DNA of 64,000 bases. Source: Stenotrophomonas maltophilia (lineage in GTDB: Bacteria; Pseudomonadota; Gammaproteobacteria; Xanthomonadales; Xanthomonadaceae). The notes beneath the pieces were generated by a model. The model was given only the letters and a program-made list of their open reading frames with translations, was not told where the DNA came from and made no database searches. Every line of letters starts with the position of its first letter. Within the stretch, counting starts at the first letter, position 1. This document shows positions 35,471-45,321 of the stretch, one piece after another. Position numbers and translations under genes: made by a program. Location of the stretch: assembly GCF_006970445.1 (NCBI RefSeq), contig NZ_CP033877.1, forward strand, positions 1,930,750 to 1,994,749, in the 5' to 3' direction.

Positions 35471-36523
35471 ATGGTACGGATGAAGTGGACGGGCAAGGCA
35501 ATGCTGGCGGTCGCCCTGGCTGCCGCGGTGGCACCGGCGCTGGCCTGCACGCGCGCGGTGTACCTGGGCGACAACGGCGATGTCATCACCGCGCGCTCGA
35601 TGGACTGGAAGGTCGACGTGGCGACCAACCTCTACGTGCTCCCGCGCGGCATCGCGCGCACCGGGCAGGCCGGGCCGAAGTCGCTGGCCTGGACCGCGCG
35701 CTATGGTTCGGTGGTGGCCACCGGCTACGACGTATCGACGACCGATGGCATGAACGAGAAAGGCCTGGTGGCCAACCTGCTGTGGCTGGTCGAATCGGAG
35801 TATCCACAGCAGCGCGGCAACAAGCCGGGCCTGGCCATCTCGTTGTGGGCACAGTACGTGCTGGACAACTTCGCTACCGTAGACGAGGCGGTCGCCGCGC
35901 TGAAGCGCGAGCCGTACTCGATCGTCACCGACAAGGTGCCGGGTGAGGACCGCCAGGCCACGCTGCACCTGTCGCTGTCCGATGCCAGCGGCGACAGCGC
36001 CATCGTCGAGTACATCGGCGGCCGCCAGGTGATCCACCATGACCGGCGCTACCAGGTGATGACCAACTCGCCGATCTTCGAGCAGCAGCTGGCACTCAAC
36101 AGCTACTGGCAGCAGATCGGTGGCACGGTGATGCTGCCGGGTACCAACCGCTCGTCCGACCGCTTCGCGCGTGCGTCGTTCTACATCAACGCCATTCCCA
36201 AGGCCGAGGATCCGGTGGAAGCGCTGGCCAGCGTGTTCAGCGTGATCCGCAATGCGTCGGTGCCGTACGGCATCACCACGCCGGGCGAGCCGAACATCTC
36301 ATCGACGCGCTGGCGCACGGTGGCTGACCACAAGCGGCGGTTGTACTTCTTCGAATCGGCGCTGACCCCCAATACCTTCTGGGTCGATCTGAACAAGGTC
36401 GATTTCGGCGGCCAGGTGCTCAAGCTCGATCTCGGCCCGGACCAGCGCAATACCTTCTCTGGTGATGCACTGGGCCACTTCGTACCCAGCGCACCGTTCG
36501 CCTTCCTCGGCGTCGACGGCTAG
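35471..36523 (+). CDS. Secreted choloylglycine hydrolase/penicillin acylase-type Ntn amidase
   Basis: A 350-residue periplasmic linear-amide hydrolase. The signal peptide (MVRMKWTGKAMLAVALAAAV, ending ALA) is cleaved so that Cys26 becomes the N-terminal nucleophile. C-TRAVYLGDNGDVITARSMDW contains the conserved Arg and Asp, and YDVSTTDGMNEKGLVANLLW the substrate-loop Asn. Relatives cut bile salts, penicillin V or acyl-homoserine lactones; quorum quenching is possible but unproven. Its stop and that of the convergent gene share the palindrome CTAG. Confidence 0.9.
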   Translation: MVRMKWTGKAMLAVALAAAVAPALACTRAVYLGDNGDVITARSMDWKVDVATNLYVLPRGIARTGQAGPKSLAWTARYGSVVATGYDVSTTDGMNEKGLVANLLWLVESEYPQQRGNKPGLAISLWAQYVLDNFATVDEAVAALKREPYSIVTDKVPGEDRQATLHLSLSDASGDSAIVEYIGGRQVIHHDRRYQVMTNSPIFEQQLALNSYWQQIGGTVMLPGTNRSSDRFARASFYINAIPKAEDPVEALASVFSVIRNASVPYGITTPGEPNISSTRWRTVADHKRRLYFFESALTPNTFWVDLNKVDFGGQVLKLDLGPDQRNTFSGDALGHFVPSAPFAFLGVDG

Positions 36524-37335
36524 CGCGAGGCCTGGTCGGGCACGTCTTTCGGATAGACCGCCAGCACGCTGCAGCCCGGGCGGGCGAAGCGCGGCGTGCT
36601 GGCGCGCATGTCGCCGGGGATCCCGGACGGCGTCTCCACGATGCGATCGCCCGGGTTGCCACAGATCAGGCCGTTCTGGAACCCCGACTGGAATTCCACC
36701 GAGGTGGCCCCGGCCAGGATCGAGCAGCTGCCGGCCAATTCGACGCGGTAGTAGCGGTTGCCGCCATTGCGGCGCGGATTGGTCTCCACCACCACGCCCT
36801 GGGGATCCTCGTTCCAGCTGCGCACGTGGCGGGTGGCGAAGCAGAACGCCGGCGAGGCCTGGAAGGTGTGGCGAGGGCTGTTGCTGCCACGGCTGGGCTT
36901 GCCCGTGGCGGTCACGTTCACCCGCGGCAGGGTGGCCGCATACAGGCGGCTACTCTGGCGCGCGGTGCTGGCGAACTCGCGGTTGTCGATCGGAGTGACA
37001 CTGCCGACGCCACAGCGGCGGCCATCCACCACCACCTGCTCGCTGGGACGGCCGCAGGCCCAGCCTGAAGGTGCCTCCAGTCGCAGTGCGCTGGCTTCGT
37101 TGACGCCCGGGCAGGCTGCGTTGAAATCGATGCGGTAGGCCTGGCCCTTGCCGTCACGGACCGCGATGGCGGTCGGCGTCTCCTGCTCGACCTGGCGTAC
37201 GTCACGTGCGTCCAGGCAGTGCGGTGCGGGTGCGATGCGCTCGGCGGCCGGTGGCGTGGCCGGGGCCAGGGCCTGAGCGGCCAGGGGAAAGACGCTGGCC
37301 AGTGCCAGCGGAAGCAATCGGATCATGCTGTTCAT
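36520..37335 (-). CDS. Secreted protein with two DUF6491-like repeats
   Basis: A 271-residue exported protein; signal peptide MNSMIRLLPLALASVFPLAA, cleaved near AQA. Two similar Cys-containing halves: the first HCLDARDVRQVEQETPTAIA to CGVGSVTPID, the second FCFATRHVRSWNEDPQGVVV to CSVLAVYPKD. Each has a Tyr-Arg-Val/Ile strand followed by a Cys and a late Cys pair. This pattern fits DUF6491, a family of unknown role. Convergent with the Ntn amidase. Confidence 0.6.
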   Translation of the reverse strand: MNSMIRLLPLALASVFPLAAQALAPATPPAAERIAPAPHCLDARDVRQVEQETPTAIAVRDGKGQAYRIDFNAACPGVNEASALRLEAPSGWACGRPSEQVVVDGRRCGVGSVTPIDNREFASTARQSSRLYAATLPRVNVTATGKPSRGSNSPRHTFQASPAFCFATRHVRSWNEDPQGVVVETNPRRNGGNRYYRVELAGSCSILAGATSVEFQSGFQNGLICGNPGDRIVETPSGIPGDMRASTPRFARPGCSVLAVYPKDVPDQASR

Positions 37336-37429
37336 CCTGCCATCCCTGCGTCTGGAACCGTCTGGAACATAGCATGGCCGGCGCCGGGGCCGCGTTGCAG
37401 GGAAATGTCAGCACGCGCACACTCGTCAT

Positions 37430-38128
37430 ATGGGCGCGATCTTCCACCTGCGGCACTACGGCCAGGCCACCGGCCTGGACCGCCACGACTATGCGCAGTG
37501 GGTGCTGCCGCTGCAGGGCGAATTGCAGTTCGAGATGGAGGGGCGCGGTGGGCGCCTGGATCTGCTGCAGGGTGCGTTCGTTGCAGCTGGCGAAGCGCAT
37601 GACCAGATGGCTGACGGCCCCAATGGTTTCGTGATTGTCGATTGCGCCCCCGGTGTGCTCGATGACGGCACCCAGGAGCATCTGTGTCGCCAGCGATGGC
37701 TGCATCTGCCGCTGGCGCTGCGCCAGTGCCTGGCTCAGGTGCGTGAGGGCCAACCATTGCCGGCCCTGCTGCCGCAGCTGCTCCAGGCGTTTGCGCCGGC
37801 GGGCAGCGGCGCGCGCATGCAGGGCCTGTGCGCGGCGGTGCAGGCCAATCCCGGGCAGGCGTGGCCGGTCGCGCGCATGGCCGGCTTTGTCGGTGTCAGC
37901 GAGAGCCGGTTGCACGCGTTGTTCCAGCGCGAGTTCGGGCTGAGCCCACAGGCCTGGCTCAGTGCGTGCCGCTTGCGTTGGGCCAAGCACCAGCTGCGCA
38001 CCAGCGCGGCGCCGATCAGCGACATCGCGCTGGCTGCAGGTTATTCCGAGCAGAGCGCATTGACCCGTGCGCTGCGCCGCGAATGTGGCCAGACCCCCGC
38101 TGCGTGGCGCAGGACCGGCGGACTGTAG
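37430..38128 (+). CDS. AraC family transcriptional regulator
   Basis: A 232-residue protein: an N-terminal cupin sensor (YAQWVLPLQGELQFEMEG, then FVAAGEAHDQMADG) and a C-terminal double HTH (WPVARMAGFVGVSESRLHAL; PISDIALAAGYSEQSALTRA). It precedes an EamA-type exporter gene on the same strand by about 120 bases and may regulate it. Confidence 0.87.
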   Translation: MGAIFHLRHYGQATGLDRHDYAQWVLPLQGELQFEMEGRGGRLDLLQGAFVAAGEAHDQMADGPNGFVIVDCAPGVLDDGTQEHLCRQRWLHLPLALRQCLAQVREGQPLPALLPQLLQAFAPAGSGARMQGLCAAVQANPGQAWPVARMAGFVGVSESRLHALFQREFGLSPQAWLSACRLRWAKHQLRTSAAPISDIALAAGYSEQSALTRALRRECGQTPAAWRRTGGL

Positions 38129-38248
38129 CGTCGAGCCCATGCCCGGCGTCCCACGCGCGCGGCCGGTCAGGGCAGTAGCCTCGGTCAAGAGTCCCGCGCT
38201 GGCCAGCGCTTACACTGCGCGGCCCGTTCTCTCCCCCGAAGAACCCGA

Positions 38249-39199
38249 ATGCGCAACAACCCGATGGCCCTGGGCATCGCCAACGGCGTTGCCGCCGGCG
38301 CGCTGTGGGGCGTGGTCTTTCTCGCGCCCGCCGTGCTGCAGTCGTTCAATGCGCTGCAGCTGTCCGCCGGCCGCTACCTGGTCTATGGCCTGATTGCGGT
38401 AGCCCTGCTGCTGCCACGTTGGAAGCGGCTGGCACCGCGGCTGGGCCGCGCTGAATGGATCGGCCTGCTGTGGCTGAGCCTGGCCGGCAACCTGGTGTAC
38501 TTCCTGCTGCTGGCCACCGCCGTGCAATGGGCAGGCGGTGCCGCCGCGTCGCTGATCGTTGGCCTGATTCCGGTGGTGGTCACCCTGGTCGGTGTGCGCG
38601 AGCAGGGCGCGGTGCCGTTGAAGCAGCTGCTGCCAGCGCTGGGCCTGTGTGTGCTGGGGGTCGCCCTGGTCGGCTGGGAAGCGCTGATGTCCGAGCATCT
38701 GGCCACGCCGTGGCGGCAACGCGTGATCGGACTGGCGTGCGCGTTTGGTGCGCTGTTCTCGTGGGCGCTGTACTCGATCGGCAACAGCCGCTGGCTGGCG
38801 CGCAGGCCGGATCTGTCCAGCCATGACTGGTCGCTGCTGACCGGTGTCACCACCGGCGGCCTGGCCCTGCTGCTGGTGCCGATGGCCTTCATCGGCCACA
38901 CCGGCAGCCACACGACGACACAGTGGGGTGGATTCTGGGCGATCAGCGCGGGCGTGGCAGTGGTGGCCTCGATCCTCGGCAACGCGTTCTGGAACCGCGC
39001 CAGCCGCCTGCTGCCGCTGACCCTGACCGGCCAGATGATCGTGTTCGAGACCCTGTTCGCTTTGCTGTACGCGTTTGCCTGGCAGCGACGCTGGCCTTCG
39101 CTGCTGGAAGCGCTGGCGATCGTGTTCCTGGTGGCCGGCGTGATGCTGTGCGCGCATGCCCATCGTACGCCACGGGCGATCGCCGAACATGCCGGCTGA
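38249..39199 (+). CDS. EamA-family (DMT) exporter
   Basis: A 316-residue ten-helix inner-membrane protein: first half starts IANGVAAGALWGVVFLAPAV, second half GLACAFGALFSWALYSIGNS, with RASRLLPLTLTGQMIVFETL in the last repeat. The substrate is unknown. It lies between the AraC gene and the threonine leader. Confidence 0.85.
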   Translation: MRNNPMALGIANGVAAGALWGVVFLAPAVLQSFNALQLSAGRYLVYGLIAVALLLPRWKRLAPRLGRAEWIGLLWLSLAGNLVYFLLLATAVQWAGGAAASLIVGLIPVVVTLVGVREQGAVPLKQLLPALGLCVLGVALVGWEALMSEHLATPWRQRVIGLACAFGALFSWALYSIGNSRWLARRPDLSSHDWSLLTGVTTGGLALLLVPMAFIGHTGSHTTTQWGGFWAISAGVAVVASILGNAFWNRASRLLPLTLTGQMIVFETLFALLYAFAWQRRWPSLLEALAIVFLVAGVMLCAHAHRTPRAIAEHAG

Positions 39200-39300
39200 A
39201 TGCGGTCGTCAAGCGTGCTGATGCCGGCTTGGTCTCAGTTGCAACCAAATGCCGGCATGTTGGCCGATGATCGCGGCAGTGGATTTTTGCATCGCAGCAC

Positions 39301-39330
39301 TTGACAGCGGCCGGGCGCACAGTGTTTTCT
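39301..39330 (+). promoter_or_regulatory. Promoter of the thr operon
   Basis: TTGACA (39301-39306), 18 bases, TTTTCT (39325-39330). Transcription would start close to the leader ATG at 39338, giving a nearly leaderless thrL mRNA. A 9-bp stem GGCGCACAG/CTGTGCGCC (39314-39337) overlaps the promoter. Confidence 0.5.
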
Positions 39331-39337
39331 GTGCGCC

Positions 39338-39472
39338 ATGGTCCTTGATGCCGCCCACGCCAGCCTGATCGCCCCCGCCACTGCGGGTCGTTCGACTGCG
39401 CCGGTCGCCACCACCGCCATTACCACCACCACCGTCACCACTGCCCTGGTGCGGCCCGTCGTCTTCGTGTAA
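39338..39472 (+). CDS. thrL: Threonine operon leader peptide
   Basis: A 44-residue peptide with ten Thr, clustered as ATTAITTTTVTTALV near the end, plus Ile and Val. Such runs let the ribosome sense charged tRNA-Thr (and Ile) and set the folding of the downstream RNA, the classical attenuation design. The gene ends 84 bases before thrA, and mutually exclusive stems lie in that gap. Too regular to be chance, although it is not a stable protein. Confidence 0.88.
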   Translation: MVLDAAHASLIAPATAGRSTAPVATTAITTTTVTTALVRPVVFV

Positions 39473-39486
39473 CTCCCGAAAACCAC

Positions 39487-39540
39487 GGCCCCGCACCATA
39501 CAGGTGGCGGGGAAACTCGACACCTGCATGCGACGGGGCC
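39487..39540 (+). promoter_or_regulatory. Attenuator-like alternative stems before thrA
   Basis: CCCCGC (39489-39494) can pair with GCGGGG (39507-39512), or GGCCCCG (39487-39493) can pair with CGGGGCC (39534-39540); both use the same Cs and so exclude each other. No T-run follows, so control may act on translation or through Rho rather than by an intrinsic terminator. Confidence 0.55.
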
Positions 39541-39556
39541 TCCTACCGAGGTCTGC

Positions 39557-42061
39557 ATGTCTTCCCACGCCCCCGCCCATTCCGTTGCCCCGGCCGACCT
39601 GGCTGCACCGTCCACTGTCGTGCACAAGTTCGGCGGCACCTCGGTGGCCGATGCCGAACGCTATCGCCATGTTGCCGGCCTGTTGCTGGCCCGTCCCGAA
39701 TCGCTGCAGGTCACCGTCGTCTCGGCGATGAAGGGCGTCACCGACGCGTTGATCGAACTGGCCCAGTTGGCGGCCAAGGGCGATGAAGGCTGGCGTGAGG
39801 CCTGGCATGCCCTGCGCGCGCGACATCGCGGCGCTGCCGTGGCGCTGTTGGGCGAGCAGGTGGGCGAGACGGTCGAATGGATCGATGCCCGCTTCGATCA
39901 GTTGGCCGAAGTGCTGGCCGCGCTGGCGGTGATCGGCGAGCTGCCGCGCGAGGTGCTGGACCGCGTGCAGGGGCTGGGCGAAGTGTTCTCCGCGCAGCTG
40001 CTCGGTACCCACCTGCGGGCCCTGGGCGAAGACTGTGCGGTGCTCGACGCACGCGAGGTGCTGGTGGTCGGGCATGGCGAACTGGGCGTGGATGTCGACT
40101 GGGAGGCCAGTGCCGATCGCCTGGCCAAGTGGCGCCTGCAGCATCCGCAGTCGCGCCTGGTGGCCACCGGGTTCGTCGCACGTGATCGCAATGACCGCAT
40201 CACCACGCTCGGCCGCAACGGCAGCGACTACTCCGGTGCGATCTTTGCTGCGCTGTTCAATGCCGATGAACTGCACATCTGGACCGACGTCGACGGCGTG
40301 CTGTCGGCCGACCCGCGGCTGGTGCCCGAAGCCGTGCAGCTCGAATCGCTCAGCTACGACGAGGCCTGCGAACTGGCGTACTTCGGCGCCAAGGTGGTGC
40401 ACCCGCAGACCATGTCGCCGGCGATCCGCCTGGGCCTGCCGATCTTCATCCGCAATACGTTCCAACCGGCGCATCCGGGTACGCGCATCAGTGCCGAGCG
40501 CTCGCCGCGCGGGCCGGTGAAGGGCCTGACCCTGAGCCCCGGACTGGCCCTGCTGAACCTGGAGGGCACCGGCCTTATCGGCGTGCCGGGTACTGCCGAG
40601 CGCGTATTTGCCGCCCTGCGCCAGGCGCAGGTGTCAGTGGTGATGATCTCGCAGGGGTCATCGGAACATTCGATCTGCTGCGTGGTGCGTGCTGCCGAAG
40701 CCGGCCGTGGCCGCGAGGCGCTGTTGCACGCGTTCGCGCACGAGTTGTCGGTGGGCCAGGTGCAGCGCGTGCAGGTCAGTGACGGCGTCAGCGTGCTGGC
40801 GGCGGTGGGTGACGGCATGGCTGGGCAGCCGGGCGTGGCCGCACGCCTGTTCGAGGCACTGGGGCGCGCACAGGTGAACATCCTGGCGATCGCGCAGGGC
40901 TCGTCCGAGCGCAACATCTCGGTCGCGGTGGACAGTGCCGATGCCACCCGTGCGCTGCGCGCTGCGCATGCCGGCTTCTGGCTGTCGCCGCAGACCTTCG
41001 CGGTCGGCGTGATCGGGCCGGGCAACGTGGGTGCCGCACTGCTGGACCAGTTGCTGGCCGCCCGCCCGCAGCTGCTGGCCAAGGCCAACGTCGACCTGCG
41101 CCTGCGCGCGCTGGCTTCGCGTTCGCGCATGCGCCTGGATGCAGATGGCCTGCACGCCGACTGGCGCGAAGCGCTGCAGCAAGCAGGTGAGTCCAGTGAT
41201 CTGGATCGCTTCACCGATCACCTGCTGGCCGCGCACCTGCCGCATGCGGTGGTGATCGACTGCAGTGGCAGTGCCGAGGTGGCTGAGCGCTATGAGGGCT
41301 GGCTGGCAGCCGGCATCCACGTGGTCACTCCGAACAAGCAGGCTGGCGCCGGCCCGCTGCCACGCTACCAGCGCATCCGCGCCGCGGCGGCGGCCAGTGG
41401 TGCGCGCTTCCGCTACGAGGCCACGGTGGGCGCGGGCCTGCCGGTGATCACCACGCTGCGCGATCTGGTTGATACCGGTGACGAGGTGCTGGCCATCGAG
41501 GGCATCTTCTCCGGCACGCTGGCCTGGCTGTTCAACCGTTTCGATGGCAGCCAGCCGTTCTCCGCGCTGGTGGCGCAGGCGCGGTCGATGGGCTACACCG
41601 AGCCGGACCCGCGCGATGATCTGTCCGGCGTGGATGTCGCGCGCAAGCTGGTGATCCTGGCCCGTGAGGCCGGCCACGCACTCAGCCTGGAGCAGGTGCA
41701 GGTGGAAAGTCTGGTGCCGGCGCTGCTGCGCGATGGCAGCGTGGACGACTTCATGGCGCGGCTGGGCGAGTCCGACGCCAGTCTGCTGCAGCGCCTGAAG
41801 GACGCGCGGGCGCGTGGCGCGGTGCTGCGCTACGTGGCACAGCTGGGCGCCGACGGCGCCTCGGTAGGCCTGCAGGAACTGCCAGCCGACCACGCCTTCG
41901 CCAACCTGCGGCTGACCGATAACGTGGTGCAGTTCCGCACCCGTCGCTACTGCGACAACCCGCTGGTGGTGCAGGGTCCGGGTGCAGGACCGGAAGTGAC
42001 GGCGGCGGGCGTGTTCGCTGACCTGCTGCGGGTGGCCGCTGGCGAAGGAGCGCGGCTGTGA
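39557..42061 (+). CDS. thrA: Bifunctional aspartate kinase/homoserine dehydrogenase
   Basis: An 834-residue fusion catalysing the first and third steps from aspartate to threonine. The kinase opens [20 protein letters not shown] and has [19 protein letters not shown]; two ACT domains ([38 protein letters not shown]) give feedback sensing. The dehydrogenase has [20 protein letters not shown] (NAD(P) site), [10 protein letters not shown] and [17 protein letters not shown]. Starts eight bases after GAGG and overlaps thrB (GTGA). Confidence 0.97.
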   Translation: MSSHAPAHSVAPADLAAPSTVVHKFGGTSVADAERYRHVAGLLLARPESLQVTVVSAMKGVTDALIELAQLAAKGDEGWREAWHALRARHRGAAVALLGEQVGETVEWIDARFDQLAEVLAALAVIGELPREVLDRVQGLGEVFSAQLLGTHLRALGEDCAVLDAREVLVVGHGELGVDVDWEASADRLAKWRLQHPQSRLVATGFVARDRNDRITTLGRNGSDYSGAIFAALFNADELHIWTDVDGVLSADPRLVPEAVQLESLSYDEACELAYFGAKVVHPQTMSPAIRLGLPIFIRNTFQPAHPGTRISAERSPRGPVKGLTLSPGLALLNLEGTGLIGVPGTAERVFAALRQAQVSVVMISQGSSEHSICCVVRAAEAGRGREALLHAFAHELSVGQVQRVQVSDGVSVLAAVGDGMAGQPGVAARLFEALGRAQVNILAIAQGSSERNISVAVDSADATRALRAAHAGFWLSPQTFAVGVIGPGNVGAALLDQLLAARPQLLAKANVDLRLRALASRSRMRLDADGLHADWREALQQAGESSDLDRFTDHLLAAHLPHAVVIDCSGSAEVAERYEGWLAAGIHVVTPNKQAGAGPLPRYQRIRAAAAASGARFRYEATVGAGLPVITTLRDLVDTGDEVLAIEGIFSGTLAWLFNRFDGSQPFSALVAQARSMGYTEPDPRDDLSGVDVARKLVILAREAGHALSLEQVQVESLVPALLRDGSVDDFMARLGESDASLLQRLKDARARGAVLRYVAQLGADGASVGLQELPADHAFANLRLTDNVVQFRTRRYCDNPLVVQGPGAGPEVTAAGVFADLLRVAAGEGARL

Positions 42062-42972
42062 TCGCACGTGCGTTCGCGCCCGCGTCGGTGGCCAACGTGG
42101 CGGTCGGCTTCGACATTCTTGGCCATACCATTGCAGGCGTTGGCGATACCGTGAGCGTGCGCCGCATCGACGAGCCGCTGGTGCGCATCGAGGCGATCCG
42201 TGGCAGTGCCGTCGCGCTGCCTCTGGATGCGGCTGGAAACACCGCGGGTGCGGCGTTGATGTCGCTGCGCGCAGGGTTGGCCCTGGACTTCGGCTTCTCG
42301 GTGGAGATCGACAAGGGCATTCCATTCGGTTCCGGCATGGGCGGTTCGGCCGCGTCGAGTGTCGCGGCGCTGGTCGCCGCCAATGCGCTGCTGCAGGCCC
42401 CGCTGCCGCGCGAGGCGCTGTACCCGTACGCGCTGGATGGCGAGGCGGTGGCCAGTGGTGGCCGTCACGGTGACAACGTCGGCCCGCTGCTGCTGGGTGG
42501 CTTGGCGTTGTGTACGGCCGATCGCCTGTTGCCGATCCCGGTGCCTGCCAGCTGGCACAGCCTGCTGGTGCATCCGCACGCGGTGCTGGAAACGCGCCGT
42601 GCCCGCCAGGCCCTGCAGGGCAGTTATGCGCTGGGTGAGTTCGTGGCACAGAGCGCGAACCTCGCGCTGGTGCTCAGTGGCTGCCATCGCAGTGACGCGG
42701 CGCTGGTACGCGCGGGCCTGCGCGATGTGCTGGTCGAACCGCGACGGGCCGGCCTGATTGCCGGCTTCGAGGCTGCGCGCGATGCGGCGCTGTCGTCCCA
42801 TGCAATGGGCGCGGGCATCTCCGGCGCCGGACCCAGCGTGTTCGCCTGGTTCGAGGATGCCGACCAGGCGCGTGCCGCCGCGGCGCCGGTGCAGGCAGCG
42901 TTCGCTGCGGTCGGCTTCGACAGTGACGCCTGGGTATCGCCGCTGGACGCACCGGGAGCCCGCTTGTGCTGA
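42058..42972 (+). CDS. thrB: Homoserine kinase
   Basis: A 304-residue GHMP kinase that phosphorylates homoserine for Thr[20 protein letters not shown] is the N-terminal substrate motif, [20 protein letters not shown] the ATP loop, and [19 protein letters not shown] motif 3. The GTG start overlaps the thrA stop. Confidence 0.96.
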   Translation: MIARAFAPASVANVAVGFDILGHTIAGVGDTVSVRRIDEPLVRIEAIRGSAVALPLDAAGNTAGAALMSLRAGLALDFGFSVEIDKGIPFGSGMGGSAASSVAALVAANALLQAPLPREALYPYALDGEAVASGGRHGDNVGPLLLGGLALCTADRLLPIPVPASWHSLLVHPHAVLETRRARQALQGSYALGEFVAQSANLALVLSGCHRSDAALVRAGLRDVLVEPRRAGLIAGFEAARDAALSSHAMGAGISGAGPSVFAWFEDADQARAAAAPVQAAFAAVGFDSDAWVSPLDAPGARLC

Positions 42973-43001
42973 ATCTTTCCCCTTTACTGGATGCCGAACC
43001 C

Positions 43002-44288
43002 ATGCAATTTGTTTCGACCCGCGGCCAGTCTCCAGCCGTTGGCCTCAGCGCGGCGATCGCCGCCGGATTGGCGCCCGATGGCGGGCTGTATGTTCCCGTG
43101 CTTCTGCCGGCCGCCCGCGAACTGCAGGCTGGGCCGACCCTGGCCGATACCGCCGCCGATCTGCTGGCACCGTTCTTCGCTGGTGATGCACTTGAGGCTG
43201 CGCTTCCGGCGATCTGCCGCGAAGCGTTCGACTTCCCGGTGCCGCTGCGTGCGCTCGGCGATGGTGACCACGTGCTGGAGCTGTTCCATGGGCCGACCGC
43301 AGCGTTCAAGGATATCGGCGCGCGCTTCCTGGCCGGTACGCTGTCGCGGCTGCAGGCCGGCGAGGACCGCGATCTGACGATCGTCGTCGCCACCTCCGGC
43401 GATACGGGGGCTGCAGTGGCGGCGGCGTTCCATCGCCAGCCCGGCGTACGCGTGGTGGTGCTGTATCCGGATGGCCGCGTGTCACCGCGCCAGGCGCATC
43501 AGCTCGGCTGTTTCGGCGACAACATCCAGGCGCTGCGCGTGGCCGGTGCCTTCGACGACTGCCAGGCCATGGTCAAGCAGGCGCTGGCTGACCGCGAACT
43601 GCAGGCACAGGTGCCGCTTAGCTCGGCCAACAGCATCAGCCTCGGTCGCTTGCTGCCGCAGATGAGTTACTACGCACATGCGGCATTGACTCATTACGCG
43701 GTGCATCGCCGCCGGCTCAACCTGGTGGTGCCGACCGGCAATCTTGGCAACGCGATGGCGGCGGTGCTGGCGCGCGCGCTGGGTGTGCCGATCGGTCAGA
43801 TCGTGCTGGCCACCAATGCCAATGCCGTGCTGCCGGCGTACTTCAATGGCGGCGACTACCAGCCGCAGGCAAGTGTGGCGACGGTGGCCAATGCAATGGA
43901 TGTGGGTACGCCAAGCAACTTCGAACGCCTGCGCTGGCTTTACCACGGAGATGATGCAGAGCTGCGCGCGGCATTCCGCGCGTTCGCGGTGGATGACGTG
44001 ACCATCCGCGCAACGATTGCGGCAGCGCATGCCAGCAGCGGCGAACTGTTCTGCCCGCACACGGCGACAGCGGTGAAGGTGCTGCAGGACCTGCGGGTGC
44101 GCGGTGCCAAGGGCGACTGGGCGGTGGTGGCCACTGCGCATCCGGCCAAGTTCGAGGCCGTGGTCGAGCCATTGATCGGTGGCCCGGTGGCGGTGCCGCC
44201 GGCGCTGGGCGCGCTGCTGCAGCGGCCGGCGCACGCCGAACCACTGGCTGCCGATTACGCGGCGTTGCGTGAGGTGTTGCTGCGCTGA
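43002..44288 (+). CDS. thrC: Threonine synthase
   Basis: A 428-residue PLP enzyme converting O-phosphohomoserine to threonine. FHGPTAAFKDIGARFLAGTL carries the PLP Lys, VATSGDTGAAVAAAFH the phosphate-binding loop, and NSISLGRLLPQMSYYAHAAL the substrate region. The ATG at 43002 gives the usual start (MQFVSTRGQ); a GTG at 42966 overlapping thrB would add 12 residues. Last gene of the operon, followed by a SMAG cluster. Confidence 0.96.
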   Translation: MQFVSTRGQSPAVGLSAAIAAGLAPDGGLYVPVLLPAARELQAGPTLADTAADLLAPFFAGDALEAALPAICREAFDFPVPLRALGDGDHVLELFHGPTAAFKDIGARFLAGTLSRLQAGEDRDLTIVVATSGDTGAAVAAAFHRQPGVRVVVLYPDGRVSPRQAHQLGCFGDNIQALRVAGAFDDCQAMVKQALADRELQAQVPLSSANSISLGRLLPQMSYYAHAALTHYAVHRRRLNLVVPTGNLGNAMAAVLARALGVPIGQIVLATNANAVLPAYFNGGDYQPQASVATVANAMDVGTPSNFERLRWLYHGDDAELRAAFRAFAVDDVTIRATIAAAHASSGELFCPHTATAVKVLQDLRVRGAKGDWAVVATAHPAKFEAVVEPLIGGPVAVPPALGALLQRPAHAEPLAADYAALREVLLR

Positions 44289-44304
44289 CCGGAGATGGAC
44301 GGGG

Positions 44305-44422
44305 TTGCCGGCCAGCGGCCGGCACTACCGGGGGATGCAGCACGGATCGGGCATGGTGCCGGCCAGCGACCGGCACTACCGGAGAGATACATCACAGGTA
44401 GTGCCGGCCGCTGGCCGGCAAC
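44305..44422. repeat. Cluster of three SMAG/REP elements
   Basis: Minus-strand units at 44305-44328 and 44357-44379, and a plus-strand unit at 44398-44422 (GTAGTGCCGGCCGCTGGCCG and end). The last two face each other and can form one long cruciform. They lie after thrC and before the end of the convergent FNR-type gene and may stabilise mRNA 3' ends or bind gyrase. Confidence 0.85.
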
Positions 44423-44441
44423 CCCATGGACCGCGATGCGG

Positions 44442-45194
44442 TCAGATCAATCCTTCACCGGCCAACGTGCGCAGCCCGTCCTCGTCGAGGATCTCCACCA
44501 CGTTCAGGTGGGGCAGGGCAATCAGCCCCTGCTGGCGCAGCTTGGTGAAGGTGCGGCTGACCGTTTCCATGGTCAGGCCCAGATGGTCGGCGATATCGCC
44601 GCGGCCCATCGGCAGCGATACCCGCAGGCCGTCGCCACCCAGCTTGGCCTCGCGTGCAGCCAGGCGCAGCAGGAAATCGGCCAGCTTTTCGGCCGGCTGC
44701 AGGCGTGCCAGTGCCAGCGCAGCATCCTGTGCGGCGTCCAGTTCCTGGCAGGCACGTTGCAGCAGCTTGCGCTCCAGGTGCGGGAAGCGGCTGCGCAACG
44801 CCTTCATCTGTGGCAGCGCGACGCGGCATACGCGGCTGTCGGCGATGGCCTCGATGTCGTAGCGATGGTGGTCGCTGCCGCTCAGGCCCAGGTAGTCGCC
44901 GGGCAGCACGAAGCCGTTGATCTGGCGCCGGCCGTCGGCCAGGGTGCGCACCAGGCGCAGCGCTCCGCCGGTCAATGTATAGACATGCTGGCGTTCCTCG
45001 CCGGTGCGGGCCAGGGTGCTGCCCATCGTCACCTGCTGCGAAACGGTGACCTGTTCCAGCGCCTGCACTTCATCGGGCGACAGCGCCGAGCACACCGCAA
45101 GGTGGCGAACCGAGCAGTGCAGGCAGTCCAGCGTGGTGCAGGACGGCGAGGCGGGATCGTTGGTGGCGGGCGGAGCGCCGGAAGGCCGGGACAT
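44442..45194 (-). CDS. FNR/CRP-type regulator with a probable 4Fe-4S cluster
   Basis: A 250-residue protein. N-terminal Cys19, Cys24, Cys27 and Cys35 plus Cys123 ([12 protein letters not shown], the place of E. coli FNR Cys122) could hold an oxygen-sensitive cluster. The cyclic-nucleotide-fold domain follows ([35 protein letters not shown]), and the HTH is [23 protein letters not shown] with the FNR-like E-x2-SR. It probably switches genes on low oxygen. It is divergent from hisS. Confidence 0.9.
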   Translation of the reverse strand: MSRPSGAPPATNDPASPSCTTLDCLHCSVRHLAVCSALSPDEVQALEQVTVSQQVTMGSTLARTGEERQHVYTLTGGALRLVRTLADGRRQINGFVLPGDYLGLSGSDHHRYDIEAIADSRVCRVALPQMKALRSRFPHLERKLLQRACQELDAAQDAALALARLQPAEKLADFLLRLAAREAKLGGDGLRVSLPMGRGDIADHLGLTMETVSRTFTKLRQQGLIALPHLNVVEILDEDGLRTLAGEGLI

Positions 45195-45321
45195 GTTGCG
45201 TGGGCGTATCGCGGGCGGGGGAGGGCCTTATGATACTTCAAGCGGCCGTTCGACCCTGCCCGAGGCGGGGGCGCTAGAATGTCGCCCCCTCCCACGTCCC
45301 GTTCCAGCAGGAGTTTCGCCC

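Noticed and set aside
36520..36523. Stop codons of two convergent genes sharing CTAG considered as a sign of fusion or error
   Set aside because: Convergent genes often meet on CTAG, which is TAG on both strands; both proteins are complete.
39473..39556. Intrinsic terminator before thrA
   Set aside because: Stems are present but no T-run follows, so I list it only as attenuator-like pairing.
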